DNA from: an uncultured Mycoplasma sp.
GTDB lineage: Bacteria; Bacillota_I; Bacilli_A; RF39; UBA660
Assembly: GCA_945947035.1 (NCBI GenBank)
Contig: CAMEXD010000011.1
Coordinates: 1-36,622, forward strand
DNA length: 36,622 nucleotides
Direction: 5' to 3'
Positions 8,652-16,916 of this stretch are shown piece after piece. Each line of letters starts with the position of its first letter. Within the stretch, counting starts at the first letter, position 1. A program made the position numbers and the translations under genes. The notes beneath the pieces were generated by a model. The model saw only the letters and a program-made list of their open reading frames with translations, did no database searches and was not told where the DNA came from.

Positions 8652-9410
8652 TTGGATAATAGAAAAATAGGTGTTTTTGATTCTGGAGTTGGTGGAGTAA
8701 TTGTTTTAAAAAGTTTATTAGAAGTTCTTCCAAATGAAAGTTATATATATATAGGTGATAATAAAAATATTCCTTATGGTGAAAAAACAAAAGAAGAATT
8801 ATATGAAATAGCAAAAAGAATTGTTAAATATTTTTTAAATGAAAATGTTAAATTAATAGTTATTGCTTGTAATACTATTTCATCTATGATTTTAAATGAT
8901 TTACAAAAAGAATTTAATAGTATAAAAATAATTGGGGTTATTGATTCAACAGTTAATGAAGTAGTAGAAAAACATCCTAAAAATTTGCTTATTATTGGAA
9001 CAACAAAAACTATTGAAAGTGGTATTTATGAGAAAAAAATAAAAGAAAAAAATCATTTAATTAATATAAAGAGTATAAAAACGCCACTTCTTGTTCCATT
9101 AATTGAAACCAAATCACAAAAAATGGAAGATATACTTGATAAATACCTTAAAAATACTACTGAATTTGACACAATTTTACTTGGATGTACTCATTATGAA
9201 TTGCTTAGAAATATCTTAATTAAAAAATATAATTTTAATATTATATCAAGTAGCACTTCAGTTAAAAATGATGTAGTATCTTATTTAAAATCTAATAATA
9301 TGTTAGGCAGTAAAAAAAGTATTAAAATTTTAACAACAAAAGATAAAAATATGTTTTATAATATAAGTAAAGATATTTTAGATGTAGAAGTAGGAGAAGT
9401 AAATTTATGA
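8652..9410 (+). CDS. murI: Glutamate racemase
   Basis: Cofactor-independent racemase making D-glutamate for peptidoglycan. The 252 residues carry the family motifs: FDSGVGG near the N-terminus, YIGDNKNIPYG, the first catalytic Cys in ACNT (about 74) and the second in GCTHYE (about 180). Length is normal. Start: an ATG at 8634 lies inside the preceding gene without a good Shine-Dalgarno, whereas TTG 8652 follows CAGGTGA with correct spacing. Its last 4 nt overlap ung (ATGA). Confidence 0.95.
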   Translation: MDNRKIGVFDSGVGGVIVLKSLLEVLPNESYIYIGDNKNIPYGEKTKEELYEIAKRIVKYFLNENVKLIVIACNTISSMILNDLQKEFNSIKIIGVIDSTVNEVVEKHPKNLLIIGTTKTIESGIYEKKIKEKNHLINIKSIKTPLLVPLIETKSQKMEDILDKYLKNTTEFDTILLGCTHYELLRNILIKKYNFNIISSSTSVKNDVVSYLKSNNMLGSKKSIKILTTKDKNMFYNISKDILDVEVGEVNL

Positions 9411-10069
9411 TAACAAAAAAATGGGATGAAATATTAAAGGATGAATATCAAAAAGATTATTTTAAAAAATTGGTTAGTGATATAAGATATGAATATAAAA
9501 TTCATACGGTTTATCCTAAAGCTAGTGATGTTTTTAATTCAATGAAATATACAGATTTTGATGATATTAAAGTTGTAATTATAGGTCAAGATCCTTATCA
9601 TGGTGAAGGAGAAGCACATGGTCTTTCTTTTTCGGTTTTAGATGGAGTAAAACTTCCACCTTCTCTTGTTAATATATTTAAAGAATTAAAAGAGGATTTA
9701 GGTTATGAAATACCAAAATCAGGTTGTCTTATTAAATGGGCTAAAGAAGGAGTGCTTTTACTAAATAGTATTTTAACTGTAGAAAAAGATAAACCATTAT
9801 CACATAAAAAATATGGTTGGGAAACTTTTACTGATGCCATAATAAAAAAAATAAATGAAAAAGAAACTCCAGTTGTTTTTATCCTTTGGGGAAATTATGC
9901 CAAAAGTAAAAAAGCTTTAATTACTAATAAAAATCATTTAGTTTTAGAAAGTTCACATCCTTCACCATTTTCTTGTAACTGTGGATTTTTTGGAAGCAGA
10001 CCTTTTTCAAAAGCAAATAATTTTTTAGTATCAAAAAAGATTAGTCCAGTTGACTTTAACTTGAACTAA
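9407..10069 (+). CDS. ung: Uracil-DNA glycosylase
   Basis: Family 1 UDG that removes uracil from DNA in base excision repair. The 220 residues have GQDPYHG (catalytic Asp, about 63-69), GLSFSV, the LLLNSILTV region and SSHPSPFS (His and the DNA-intercalating loop). Size is typical. It overlaps murI by 4 nt (ATGA). Its final codons form the left arm of a hairpin shared with the convergent LemA-like gene, and the two stop codons overlap. Confidence 0.97.
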   Translation: MITKKWDEILKDEYQKDYFKKLVSDIRYEYKIHTVYPKASDVFNSMKYTDFDDIKVVIIGQDPYHGEGEAHGLSFSVLDGVKLPPSLVNIFKELKEDLGYEIPKSGCLIKWAKEGVLLLNSILTVEKDKPLSHKKYGWETFTDAIIKKINEKETPVVFILWGNYAKSKKALITNKNHLVLESSHPSPFSCNCGFFGSRPFSKANNFLVSKKISPVDFNLN

Positions 10070-10075
10070 TCTTTT
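10033..10075. terminator. Bidirectional terminator inside the ends of ung and the LemA-like gene
   Basis: AAAAGATTAGT (10035-10045) pairs perfectly with ACTAATCTTTT (10065-10075), 11 bp. The A-run on the left and T-run on the right make it usable in both directions. It includes both stop codons. Confidence 0.7.
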
Positions 10076-10572
10076 AATATTTCAAAACTTTCAATTTTTC
10101 TAAGTTTAAATTTTTTTTGTTTTTCCAATTTTAACATTTTATATATTTTACAAAAAAGTTTGTTAAGATATTTTTCATTATATATAATTACTTTACTATT
10201 ATAATAATCTTTTAATCCTTCAAGATCTTCTTCTAAAACTTTTAGTCTTTCATAGTAAGTTTTATATTCATCTTTTGGATTATATTTTTTATCTGTTATT
10301 AATTCTTCAAGTTTCCATCTAACATTATATAACACATCTTCTTTAGAAAAAATATCAGTTGTTTCTTCTTTTAACATAATTTTTAAATCTTTATCTTTGG
10401 CATCTTTTACAAGACTTTCCAATAATTCTTTTTTCTTATCAAGTAATTCATTTATTTTATCTTTAGAAGCATTAATATTTTCTAAAATATCTTTTATTTT
10501 TTGATAATTATCATAGATATATAAAATAGCAAATATAACAAGTAAAACTAAAATAATAATAACATACTTCAT
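10066..10572 (-). CDS. LemA-family membrane-anchored protein
   Basis: Protein of 168 aa with one N-terminal TM segment (about 3-20) followed by a helical domain. INASKDKINELLDKKKELL (about 33-51) and the later VLEEDLEGLKDYYNSKVIIYN (about 110-130) match the helix pattern of LemA proteins, where the first helix faces the region near the TM and the last carries YN. LemA proteins are membrane proteins of unclear function, often exported N-out. Sequence is divergent, so the call rests on the pattern. Start ATG 10572 has GGATGGTGG upstream. It converges on ung with a 4-nt overlap and shares its terminator. Confidence 0.65.
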   Translation of the reverse strand: MKYVIIILVLLVIFAILYIYDNYQKIKDILENINASKDKINELLDKKKELLESLVKDAKDKDLKIMLKEETTDIFSKEDVLYNVRWKLEELITDKKYNPKDEYKTYYERLKVLEEDLEGLKDYYNSKVIIYNEKYLNKLFCKIYKMLKLEKQKKFKLRKIESFEILKD

Positions 10573-10597
10573 CTTACCACCATCCTATAATAAAGAA

Positions 10598-10627
10598 ATT
10601 ATACCATAAAATTTAAACTTACATCAA
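10598..10627 (-). promoter_or_regulatory. Promoter of the LemA-like gene
   Basis: On the minus strand, TTGATG (10622-10627) and an extended -10 TGGTATAAT (TATAAT at 10598-10603) are 18 nt apart, with the start codon 26 nt downstream. Confidence 0.55.
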
Positions 10628-10630
10628 TAA

Positions 10631-10954
10631 TTAAATTACTTTATAATTAATTTTTTCATCAAATACAATAAAGTTTAGATAAATTGTTAATAAAATATAC
10701 CATTTTCCAGTTTTTGGATCACTTATTACAACGTGATCTCTAGCAGCTTGTTCAACAACTCCAGTAAAAATCCTATCTCTCCATTCATTAGAATCAGGAA
10801 AAGACATGTAAAAACTTGCTACTTTACCTTTATTTAATCTTAGTATATTTTCAACATAAGATTGTTCTAAAGGCAATTCATCACCAGTAGTTGGGTATCC
10901 TGTTGGAGGCATTATATTACTTTCATAATTTGGGTTATAATATCCATTATTCAT
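10631..10954 (-). CDS. gerQ: GerQ-like spore coat protein
   Basis: 107 aa. After a short Asn/Tyr/Pro-rich N-terminus, residues about 27-105 (LPLEQSYVENILRLNKGK, DHVVISDPKTGKWYILL, YLNFIVFDE) match the GerQ family closely. In Bacillus, GerQ is a coat protein cross-linked by transglutaminase Tgl and needed for the cortex lytic enzyme CwlJ. Its Lys-rich N-terminal cross-link segment is much shorter here. A good AAGGATGAT precedes the ATG. The minus-strand -10 reads CATATAAT (10984-10991), compatible with either a vegetative or a mother-cell sigma factor. Presence suggests a spore-forming ancestry or present capacity; function here is unproven. Confidence 0.85.
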   Translation of the reverse strand: MNNGYYNPNYESNIMPPTGYPTTGDELPLEQSYVENILRLNKGKVASFYMSFPDSNEWRDRIFTGVVEQAARDHVVISDPKTGKWYILLTIYLNFIVFDEKINYKVI

Positions 10955-11027
10955 AAAAAAATCATCCTTTCTTAAACTAATAAATTATATGATGTTTTTA
11001 GAAAATTATTATTATTTGATATTATTG

Positions 11028-11036
11028 TGATATAAT
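11028..11036 (+). promoter_or_regulatory. Extended -10 promoter of the GT8 gene
   Basis: TGATATAAT (11028-11036), 21 nt before the ATG, is a perfect extended -10; no convincing -35 is visible. Confidence 0.55.
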
Positions 11037-11057
11037 AAATTAGAAAAGAGGGAATAT

Positions 11058-11873
11058 ATGAATATACTGGTTACATTAGATAGTAATTATAAAGAACAAT
11101 TAGTAGTTATGATTTATTCTTTATTAAAATCAAATAAAAATGTATTTTTTAAGATTTATGTAATGAATAGTAGTTTAAATGAAGAAGATTTTTCTTATTT
11201 TATGAAATATCTTCCTATTGATAGATGCAAATTTATCGATGTTAAAATAAATGAGAAAAAGTTAAATAAAGCTAAAGTTACTGATAGATATCCTAAAGAA
11301 ATGTATTATAGAATTTTTGCGGCTTTTTATTTGCCAAAAGATATTGATAAGATTCTTTACTTAGATCCAGATTTAGTTGTAATAAATTCATTGGAAAAAT
11401 TATATAACATTGATTTAGAAAATTATTTTTTTGCAGCAGCATCTCATGTTTTTGGACCTATTAGTTTATTTAATAAAATAAGGTTACAAATGGAAGAAGA
11501 TATTTATATTAATTCTGGTGTTATGGTTATGAATTTAAAAGAATTAAGACGTCATCAAAATATCAAAGATGTATTTAAATTTATTGAAAAAAATGAAAAG
11601 TATCTGATATTACCTGATCAAGATGTAATAAGTGGTCTTTATTCAAGTAAAATTCTTCCTCTTGATCCTTATGTATATAATATGACTGAAAGACTTTTAG
11701 CTTTTAAAAGGGTAAATAAACTTAATGTTAATATAAAATGGATTAAAGAAAATACAGTAATTATTCATTATTGTGGACGTAATAAACCATGGAAAGAAAA
11801 CTATAAAGGAAGATTAAATAAATTCTATTTAAAATACTATAACGAAGTTTTTAAAAAGAACAAACTATTTTAG
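11058..11873 (+). CDS. Glycosyltransferase family 8 protein
   Basis: Retaining GT8-type glycosyltransferase of 271 aa, transferring a sugar (often Gal or Glc from UDP-sugar) to a surface glycan or lipid. Signs: MNILVTLDSNY at the N-terminus, the metal-binding DxD as DPD in YLDPDLVV (about 98-105), NSGVMVMNL (about 152-160), DQDV (about 188) and HYCGRNKPW (about 237-245), a family C-terminal motif. No TM or signal peptide, so cytoplasmic. Donor and acceptor are unknown. Upstream GAGGGAA is the RBS; pduL follows 13 nt later, probably on the same transcript. Confidence 0.9.
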   Translation: MNILVTLDSNYKEQLVVMIYSLLKSNKNVFFKIYVMNSSLNEEDFSYFMKYLPIDRCKFIDVKINEKKLNKAKVTDRYPKEMYYRIFAAFYLPKDIDKILYLDPDLVVINSLEKLYNIDLENYFFAAASHVFGPISLFNKIRLQMEEDIYINSGVMVMNLKELRRHQNIKDVFKFIEKNEKYLILPDQDVISGLYSSKILPLDPYVYNMTERLLAFKRVNKLNVNIKWIKENTVIIHYCGRNKPWKENYKGRLNKFYLKYYNEVFKKNKLF

Positions 11874-11886
11874 TAAGGAGGATATT

Positions 11887-12447
11887 GTGGAAGTAAAAGT
11901 AGGAGTTTCAAATAGACATGTTCATTTAACAAGAGAAGATTTTGTCTATCTTTTTGGAGATATTTATTTAGATAAAAAACAGGATTTAAGTCAAAGTGGA
12001 GAATATGCAAGTATTTATAAAGTAAGTTTAATTGGTCCAAAAGGTGAAATAAATAATGTAAGAATAGTAGGACCTGAAAGAAGTTATACTCAAGTTGAGG
12101 TTTCAAAAACTGATTGTTATACCTTAGGAATTGATGCACCAGTTAGGGAATCTGGGAATTTATTAGATGCATCATTAATTACAATAGCAAATGGTGATAA
12201 AAAAATTACAAAACCATGTTGTATTATAGCTAATCGTCATATTCATATAAATAAAGAAGACAGAAAAAGGCTTAATCTAGTTAAACCTTATTATAAAGTT
12301 AAAACAACTGGTGATAAAGCATCTATTTTAGATAAAGTCTATATTAAAGAAGGAGAAAACTTTAATTTTGAACTTCATCTTGATACTGATGATGCCAATG
12401 CAAATCTTTTAAAATCTGGAGATTATGTTTCTATAATTGATGATTAA
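11887..12447 (+). CDS. pduL: Phosphate propanoyltransferase / phosphotransacetylase PduL
   Basis: PduL-type phosphotransacylase, converting acyl-CoA plus phosphate to acyl phosphate. Outside microcompartments it serves as the phosphotransacetylase of acetate fermentation. The 186 residues contain the zinc-binding SNRHVHLT (about 8-15) and the repeated ANRHIHI (about 116-122) in the two-barrel fold. There is no N-terminal targeting extension, so a cytosolic Pta-like role is likely; no other pdu/eut gene is nearby. GTG start with AAGGAGGATATT upstream. Its stop is directly adjacent to that of the convergent PBP gene. Confidence 0.93.
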   Translation: MEVKVGVSNRHVHLTREDFVYLFGDIYLDKKQDLSQSGEYASIYKVSLIGPKGEINNVRIVGPERSYTQVEVSKTDCYTLGIDAPVRESGNLLDASLITIANGDKKITKPCCIIANRHIHINKEDRKRLNLVKPYYKVKTTGDKASILDKVYIKEGENFNFELHLDTDDANANLLKSGDYVSIIDD

Positions 12448-14412
12448 TTATTCAATTAAATCTTTTACAAAATCATCTAATTCTTCATTCATATTTGGTT
12501 CAGTACCACTTATGTAATAAAGAATTTTTTTATTTTTAGAATCTTTAGTAGCAGGTTTTCCAGTTATTGGATCTACCAAAACACCAACTACATCTTCTGG
12601 AATATTATACCAATTATCAGGTTTATCTTTTAGATACATCTCCATAGAAGTAGCCCAAGATTTTTTATTGTAAGATACTACTTCATTTCCTATTTTTTTA
12701 TTATCATCATATCCAGCCCAAGTTGCTAAAACTACATCTTTATTATAACCAATTACCCAAGCATCAGTATCAGTACTGCCACTTTTTAAAGCATATTTTT
12801 TAGTTAAATTATTTAAAATATTGATACAAGTTGGGTAAGTATAATCAATTAAATTAGTATCATATGATCCACTTAGAAGTTCACTAATTATAAATGATAA
12901 ACTCCTGTCTAATACTTGTTCTTCATCTTTTTCTTTATATTCATAAAGAACATTGCCATAATTATCTAAAACTTTAGTGATAAAATGACTATCGACATTT
13001 TTCCCTTCATTAGCAAGTATTGCATATGCTGTTGCAAGTTCAATTATATTTACTTCATATGTTCCAAGAGGAAGAGATGGAGTACTATCAAGTTCTGTTG
13101 TAATACCAACTTTTCTTAAAGTATCTACTAACTTATCTTCTCCTAAAAAAAGATGAGTCTTAACAGCATATATATTATCAGAATAAGCTATAGCAGCAGC
13201 CATTGATATTTCTTTATTAGCATAAACATCTCCAACATTTGAAGGACTATAGCTTTTTTCATCATCAAAATTAAAGGTAGTTTTTTCACTTAGAAAGGTA
13301 CTACTTGAAGTAAATCCATTTTCCAAAGCGCTATAATATAAAAAAGGTTTGATACAAGAGCCAGGTTGTCTTATTGAATTTGTTGCTCTATTAAAAGTTG
13401 AAGTATTATAATTGACACCACCTACTAAAGCAAGTATATTTCCTGTTTTTATATCAATCATTACTTTAGCAGTTTGAACATCATTTATTTTTTTTATATC
13501 TTTTACTCCTTCTTCAAGTGATTTTTGAGCTTCTAAATCAAGAGTAGTATAAATTTTTAACCCATTTGTTTCAATAAAATTATCAGGAATAGATTTAATA
13601 CTATCTAATTCTTCCATAACAGCATCTTTATAATAAGATAAAGTAGTTAAATTTAAGGTATCATGTTTACCATAAAAAGTTAATTCTTCATTATAAGCTT
13701 CTTCTTTTTCTCTTTCTGTTATATAACCATTTTCAACCATTCTTGTTAAGACAACTTCTTGCCTTTTTTTTGCTAGTTCATAATTAGCAATTGGAGAATA
13801 ATTACTTGGAGAGTTTGGAATACCAACAATTATTGATACTTCAGCAAGAGATAATTCATTTACTTTTTTATTAAAATAATATTTAGAAGCATTAGCAATA
13901 CCATAATTACCATGACCATAGTTTATTGTATTTAGATAACCTTCTAAAATCTCATCTTTAGAATAACTATTTTCCAAAGAAAAAGTAAGCCACATTTCTT
14001 TCCATTTTCTTGCCCAAGTTTTATCAAAACTTAAAAATAAGTTTTTAGCGTATTGTTGTGTAATAGTAGATGCTCCTTGAACTATCTCACCATTTGTAAT
14101 ATTTTCATACATTGCTTTAACAATTCTTAAATAATTAAAACCATTATGATTATAAAAATCCTTATCTTCTACTGAAATAGTTGCTAAAATAGCATAATTT
14201 CCCATATCTTCTAAATCAACCCAAGAATCATTATTAGTACTTGAACCATAATAAATTAAAGTATTATCCTTATCATAAATAGAAAAACTATTAGCACTTT
14301 TTATATCAACCTTAGGAGTAATAAAAGAATAAATAGTTCCTAAAAGATTAAAACCTAAAAATAAAATTAATATAATAACTAAAACTCTTAAGATATTTTT
14401 AAATATTTTCAT
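12448..14412 (-). CDS. Class A penicillin-binding protein (transglycosylase/transpeptidase)
   Basis: Bifunctional PBP1A-type enzyme, 654 aa, that polymerises lipid II and cross-links peptidoglycan. One N-terminal TM (about 7-30). GT51 domain about 50-240 with EDKDFYNHNG (catalytic Glu) and GASTITQQYAKN. Transpeptidase domain about 290-600 with the active Ser in PGSCIKPF (SxxK), SDN in AYSDNIY and KSG in LKSGST. An in-frame TTG at 14427 overlaps the GGGAG Shine-Dalgarno, so ATG 14412 is chosen. Transcribed away from the DUF1934-argS cluster. The tail after the KSG box is short and acidic, without PASTA or FN3 domains. Confidence 0.93.
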   Translation of the reverse strand: MKIFKNILRVLVIILILFLGFNLLGTIYSFITPKVDIKSANSFSIYDKDNTLIYYGSSTNNDSWVDLEDMGNYAILATISVEDKDFYNHNGFNYLRIVKAMYENITNGEIVQGASTITQQYAKNLFLSFDKTWARKWKEMWLTFSLENSYSKDEILEGYLNTINYGHGNYGIANASKYYFNKKVNELSLAEVSIIVGIPNSPSNYSPIANYELAKKRQEVVLTRMVENGYITEREKEEAYNEELTFYGKHDTLNLTTLSYYKDAVMEELDSIKSIPDNFIETNGLKIYTTLDLEAQKSLEEGVKDIKKINDVQTAKVMIDIKTGNILALVGGVNYNTSTFNRATNSIRQPGSCIKPFLYYSALENGFTSSSTFLSEKTTFNFDDEKSYSPSNVGDVYANKEISMAAAIAYSDNIYAVKTHLFLGEDKLVDTLRKVGITTELDSTPSLPLGTYEVNIIELATAYAILANEGKNVDSHFITKVLDNYGNVLYEYKEKDEEQVLDRSLSFIISELLSGSYDTNLIDYTYPTCINILNNLTKKYALKSGSTDTDAWVIGYNKDVVLATWAGYDDNKKIGNEVVSYNKKSWATSMEMYLKDKPDNWYNIPEDVVGVLVDPITGKPATKDSKNKKILYYISGTEPNMNEELDDFVKDLIE

Positions 14413-14482
14413 AAGTTTTTCTCCCAAATCTACATTTAGTATGAAAAATATTAAAAAAAATATGTGTATTTTTATGATTTTA

Positions 14483-14491
14483 TGATATAAT
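14483..14491 (+). promoter_or_regulatory. Extended -10 promoter of DUF1934-argS-rpoE-prfA-prmC
   Basis: TGATATAAT (14483-14491) is perfect. Transcription should begin near 14498, leaving a leader of only some 12-20 nt. Confidence 0.6.
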
Positions 14492-14508
14492 CTTCTTGTT
14501 ATCTTGAG

Positions 14509-14847
14509 GTGATTGTTATAAATAATCTAATTGTACATTTAAAAATTAATGATTTTGAATTTAAAACTAAAGGTTTTTTAGATAAAAATGTTTTAAATTA
14601 TAATTATGATAACACTAAATATGAATTTAATTTAGATAAATTAGTGTTAATAAAAGAAGATAATAGTAGTATTTTAAAATTTGATTTTAAAGATAAAATA
14701 CTTTATTTACATGATAAATTGTTAAAAAAAGAATTAAGTATAAAAATATTAATAAAACATTTGCAAATATTTAAAAATGATATTATAATTAGTTATCAAA
14801 TAGAAGAAGAAATTTTTTCCCTTTTAATATCTTTTAAGGAGGAATAA
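14509..14847 (+). CDS. DUF1934 (YwiB-like) calycin-fold protein
   Basis: Small protein of about 112 aa, beta-rich, matching by pattern and position the DUF1934/YwiB family (calycin-like barrel, function unknown). In Bacillus ywiB precedes argS and rpoE, exactly as here. It is divergent, so context carries much of the weight. Start is odd: the GTG at 14509 is inside the Shine-Dalgarno (TTGAGGTGATT); the codon at normal spacing is ATA 14518, and no internal ATG, GTG or TTG follows near the N-terminus. It ends 2 nt before argS. Confidence 0.7.
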   Translation: MIVINNLIVHLKINDFEFKTKGFLDKNVLNYNYDNTKYEFNLDKLVLIKEDNSSILKFDFKDKILYLHDKLLKKELSIKILIKHLQIFKNDIIISYQIEEEIFSLLISFKEE

Positions 14848-14849
14848 TT

Positions 14850-16463
14850 ATGGATATTGAATTAATCTTAAAAAATAAGATAAAAATGTGTCTTTCTTTA
14901 GATATTCCAGTTGAGGAAATTGAAATTGAAGTTCCAAAAAATAAGGAATATGGAGATTTTTCAAGTAATATTGCGATGAAGTTATGTAAAAAGTTAGGTA
15001 AGAATCCTTTTGATATTGCTTGTTCTATTAAAGATAATATAAAAGATGACTTAATAGAAAAAGTAGAAGTAGTAAAACCAGGATTTATTAACTTTTTTGT
15101 TGATAAAACATATCTTTTTGATAATATTATTAACATTATAAAGAAAGATAAAGACTATGGTAGAAATAATATTGGAAATAATAAAAAAATAAATGTTGAA
15201 TTTGTTAGTGTTAATCCAACAGGATCAATTCATTTAGGACATACAAGAGGTGCTTGTTACGGCGATAGTTTATGTAATGTATTAGCATTTTCAGGTTATG
15301 ATGTTACTCGTGAGTATTATATAAATGATGCTGGAGGACAAATGGATAATATGGCAAAATCCATATTAGAAAGATATAAAGAAGTATGTGGCTTAGAATT
15401 TAAAATGGAAGATAATTTCTATTATGGAGAAGAGATAAAAAATATAGCAATAGATTTATATAATGAATATGGTGACAAACTTTTAAATGAAGATATAGAA
15501 TTTTTCAAGAAAAAAGGACTTTCAGTATTTTTAAATAATATTAAAAAAGATTTAGAAAATATAAATGTTAAATTTGATATTTGGACTAGTGAAAAAGCAA
15601 TAAGAGAAAGAGGTTTAGTAGAAGAATCTTTGAAAAAACTTGAAATTTTAGGTTATACATATACATTAGATGGTGCAGTATATTTAAAGACAAGTCTTTT
15701 TGGAGATGAAAAAGACCGTGTTATTAAAAAAACTGATGGCAGTTATACTTATTTTGCACCAGATATTGCTTATCATATGGATAAATTAAATAGAGGTTAT
15801 GATAAATTAATAGATGTTTTAGGTTCAGATCATCATGGTTATGTTGCAAGATTAAAAGCTGCAGTAACTATGCTTGGAAAAGATTCTGATAAACTTAATG
15901 TTTTCTTAATCCAAATGGTTAGAGCAATAAAAGATGGTGCTGAATATAAATTATCAAAAAGAACTGGTAAATCAATAACTTTAAAAGATTTAGTAGAAGA
16001 TACATCAAAAGATGCAGTAAGATACTTTTTTACATCAAGAAGTATTGATACAATGATGGATTATGATGTTGATCTTGCACTAAAGAAAAATAATGAAAAT
16101 CCAGTATATTATGTAAATTATGCTCATGCTAGAATTTGTTCTATTTTAAAAGATCACGAAGTTAAAGTAGAAGATAATTATAAATTTGAAACAATAAATA
16201 GTGATGCTGCATATAATGTTTTAGTAAAATTAAAAGAATTTGAAAAAGTAGTAGAAAAAAGTGCTAGAAATTATGAACCCCATTTAATAACAAATTATGT
16301 ATATGAACTTGCTGGTTTATTTCATAGTTACTATGCTAAGGAAAAAATAGTAACTGATGATGTTAAGTATACAAATGAAAGATTAATGCTTTGTAAAGCA
16401 GTAAAAATAACTATTTACAATGCTTTAAATTTAATAGGAATTAAAAGCCCAGAAAGGATGTAA
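14850..16463 (+). CDS. argS: Arginyl-tRNA synthetase
   Basis: Class I aminoacyl-tRNA synthetase charging tRNA-Arg, 537 aa. N-terminal Arg-tRNA-synthetase domain (about 1-80), then the catalytic core with the HIGH-type HLGH in NPTGSIHLGHTRGA (about 122-135), SDHHGY, and the KMSKS-equivalent YKLSKRTG (about 367-374). C-terminal DALR anticodon-binding domain up to SPERM. Normal length. GGAGGA upstream; 2 nt after the DUF1934 gene, 4 nt before rpoE. Confidence 0.97.
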   Translation: MDIELILKNKIKMCLSLDIPVEEIEIEVPKNKEYGDFSSNIAMKLCKKLGKNPFDIACSIKDNIKDDLIEKVEVVKPGFINFFVDKTYLFDNIINIIKKDKDYGRNNIGNNKKINVEFVSVNPTGSIHLGHTRGACYGDSLCNVLAFSGYDVTREYYINDAGGQMDNMAKSILERYKEVCGLEFKMEDNFYYGEEIKNIAIDLYNEYGDKLLNEDIEFFKKKGLSVFLNNIKKDLENINVKFDIWTSEKAIRERGLVEESLKKLEILGYTYTLDGAVYLKTSLFGDEKDRVIKKTDGSYTYFAPDIAYHMDKLNRGYDKLIDVLGSDHHGYVARLKAAVTMLGKDSDKLNVFLIQMVRAIKDGAEYKLSKRTGKSITLKDLVEDTSKDAVRYFFTSRSIDTMMDYDVDLALKKNNENPVYYVNYAHARICSILKDHEVKVEDNYKFETINSDAAYNVLVKLKEFEKVVEKSARNYEPHLITNYVYELAGLFHSYYAKEKIVTDDVKYTNERLMLCKAVKITIYNALNLIGIKSPERM

Positions 16464-16467
16464 TTTT

Positions 16468-16914
16468 ATGAATAATTTAACTAAAGAAGATTTAGAACTT
16501 ATGTCATATGGAGATATTGCAGAACTAATTTTAAAGGATGAAAAAAAGTCATTATCAACTATAGATTTATTTCAAAAAATATGTGATGTTTTAGAATTGT
16601 CAAAAAGTACTTTTGAAAATAAGATTGGAGGATTTTATACAGCTTTAACAACTGATAAAAGATTTATTTTACTTGAAGATGGTACTTGGGATTTGAAAGA
16701 AAATCACTCTGTTAAAAAATTAAATTTAGATGATTCATTTGACGATTTAGAAGATGAAGAACTTGAAAATTTAAAAGATGAAGACATGGAAGAATCTTAT
16801 GATGATGAAGAAAAAGATATCTATGATGATAATACAGATGATGATGATGACGTTACTGATGAATATAAAGATTTAGTTATAGTAGATGAAGATGAATTAG
16901 AATCAGGGGAATAA
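16468..16914 (+). CDS. rpoE: RNA polymerase delta subunit
   Basis: Delta subunit of Bacillota RNA polymerase, which aids core recycling and alters promoter sensitivity to initiating NTP. 148 aa: an N-terminal HARE-HTH domain (about 1-85, with SYGDIAELIL and RFILLEDGTWDLK) and a highly acidic, disordered C-terminal tail (about 90-148). Both parts are characteristic. It lies directly after argS, as in Bacillus, and 2 nt before prfA. Confidence 0.94.
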   Translation: MNNLTKEDLELMSYGDIAELILKDEKKSLSTIDLFQKICDVLELSKSTFENKIGGFYTALTTDKRFILLEDGTWDLKENHSVKKLNLDDSFDDLEDEELENLKDEDMEESYDDEEKDIYDDNTDDDDDVTDEYKDLVIVDEDELESGE

Positions 16915-16916
16915 TT

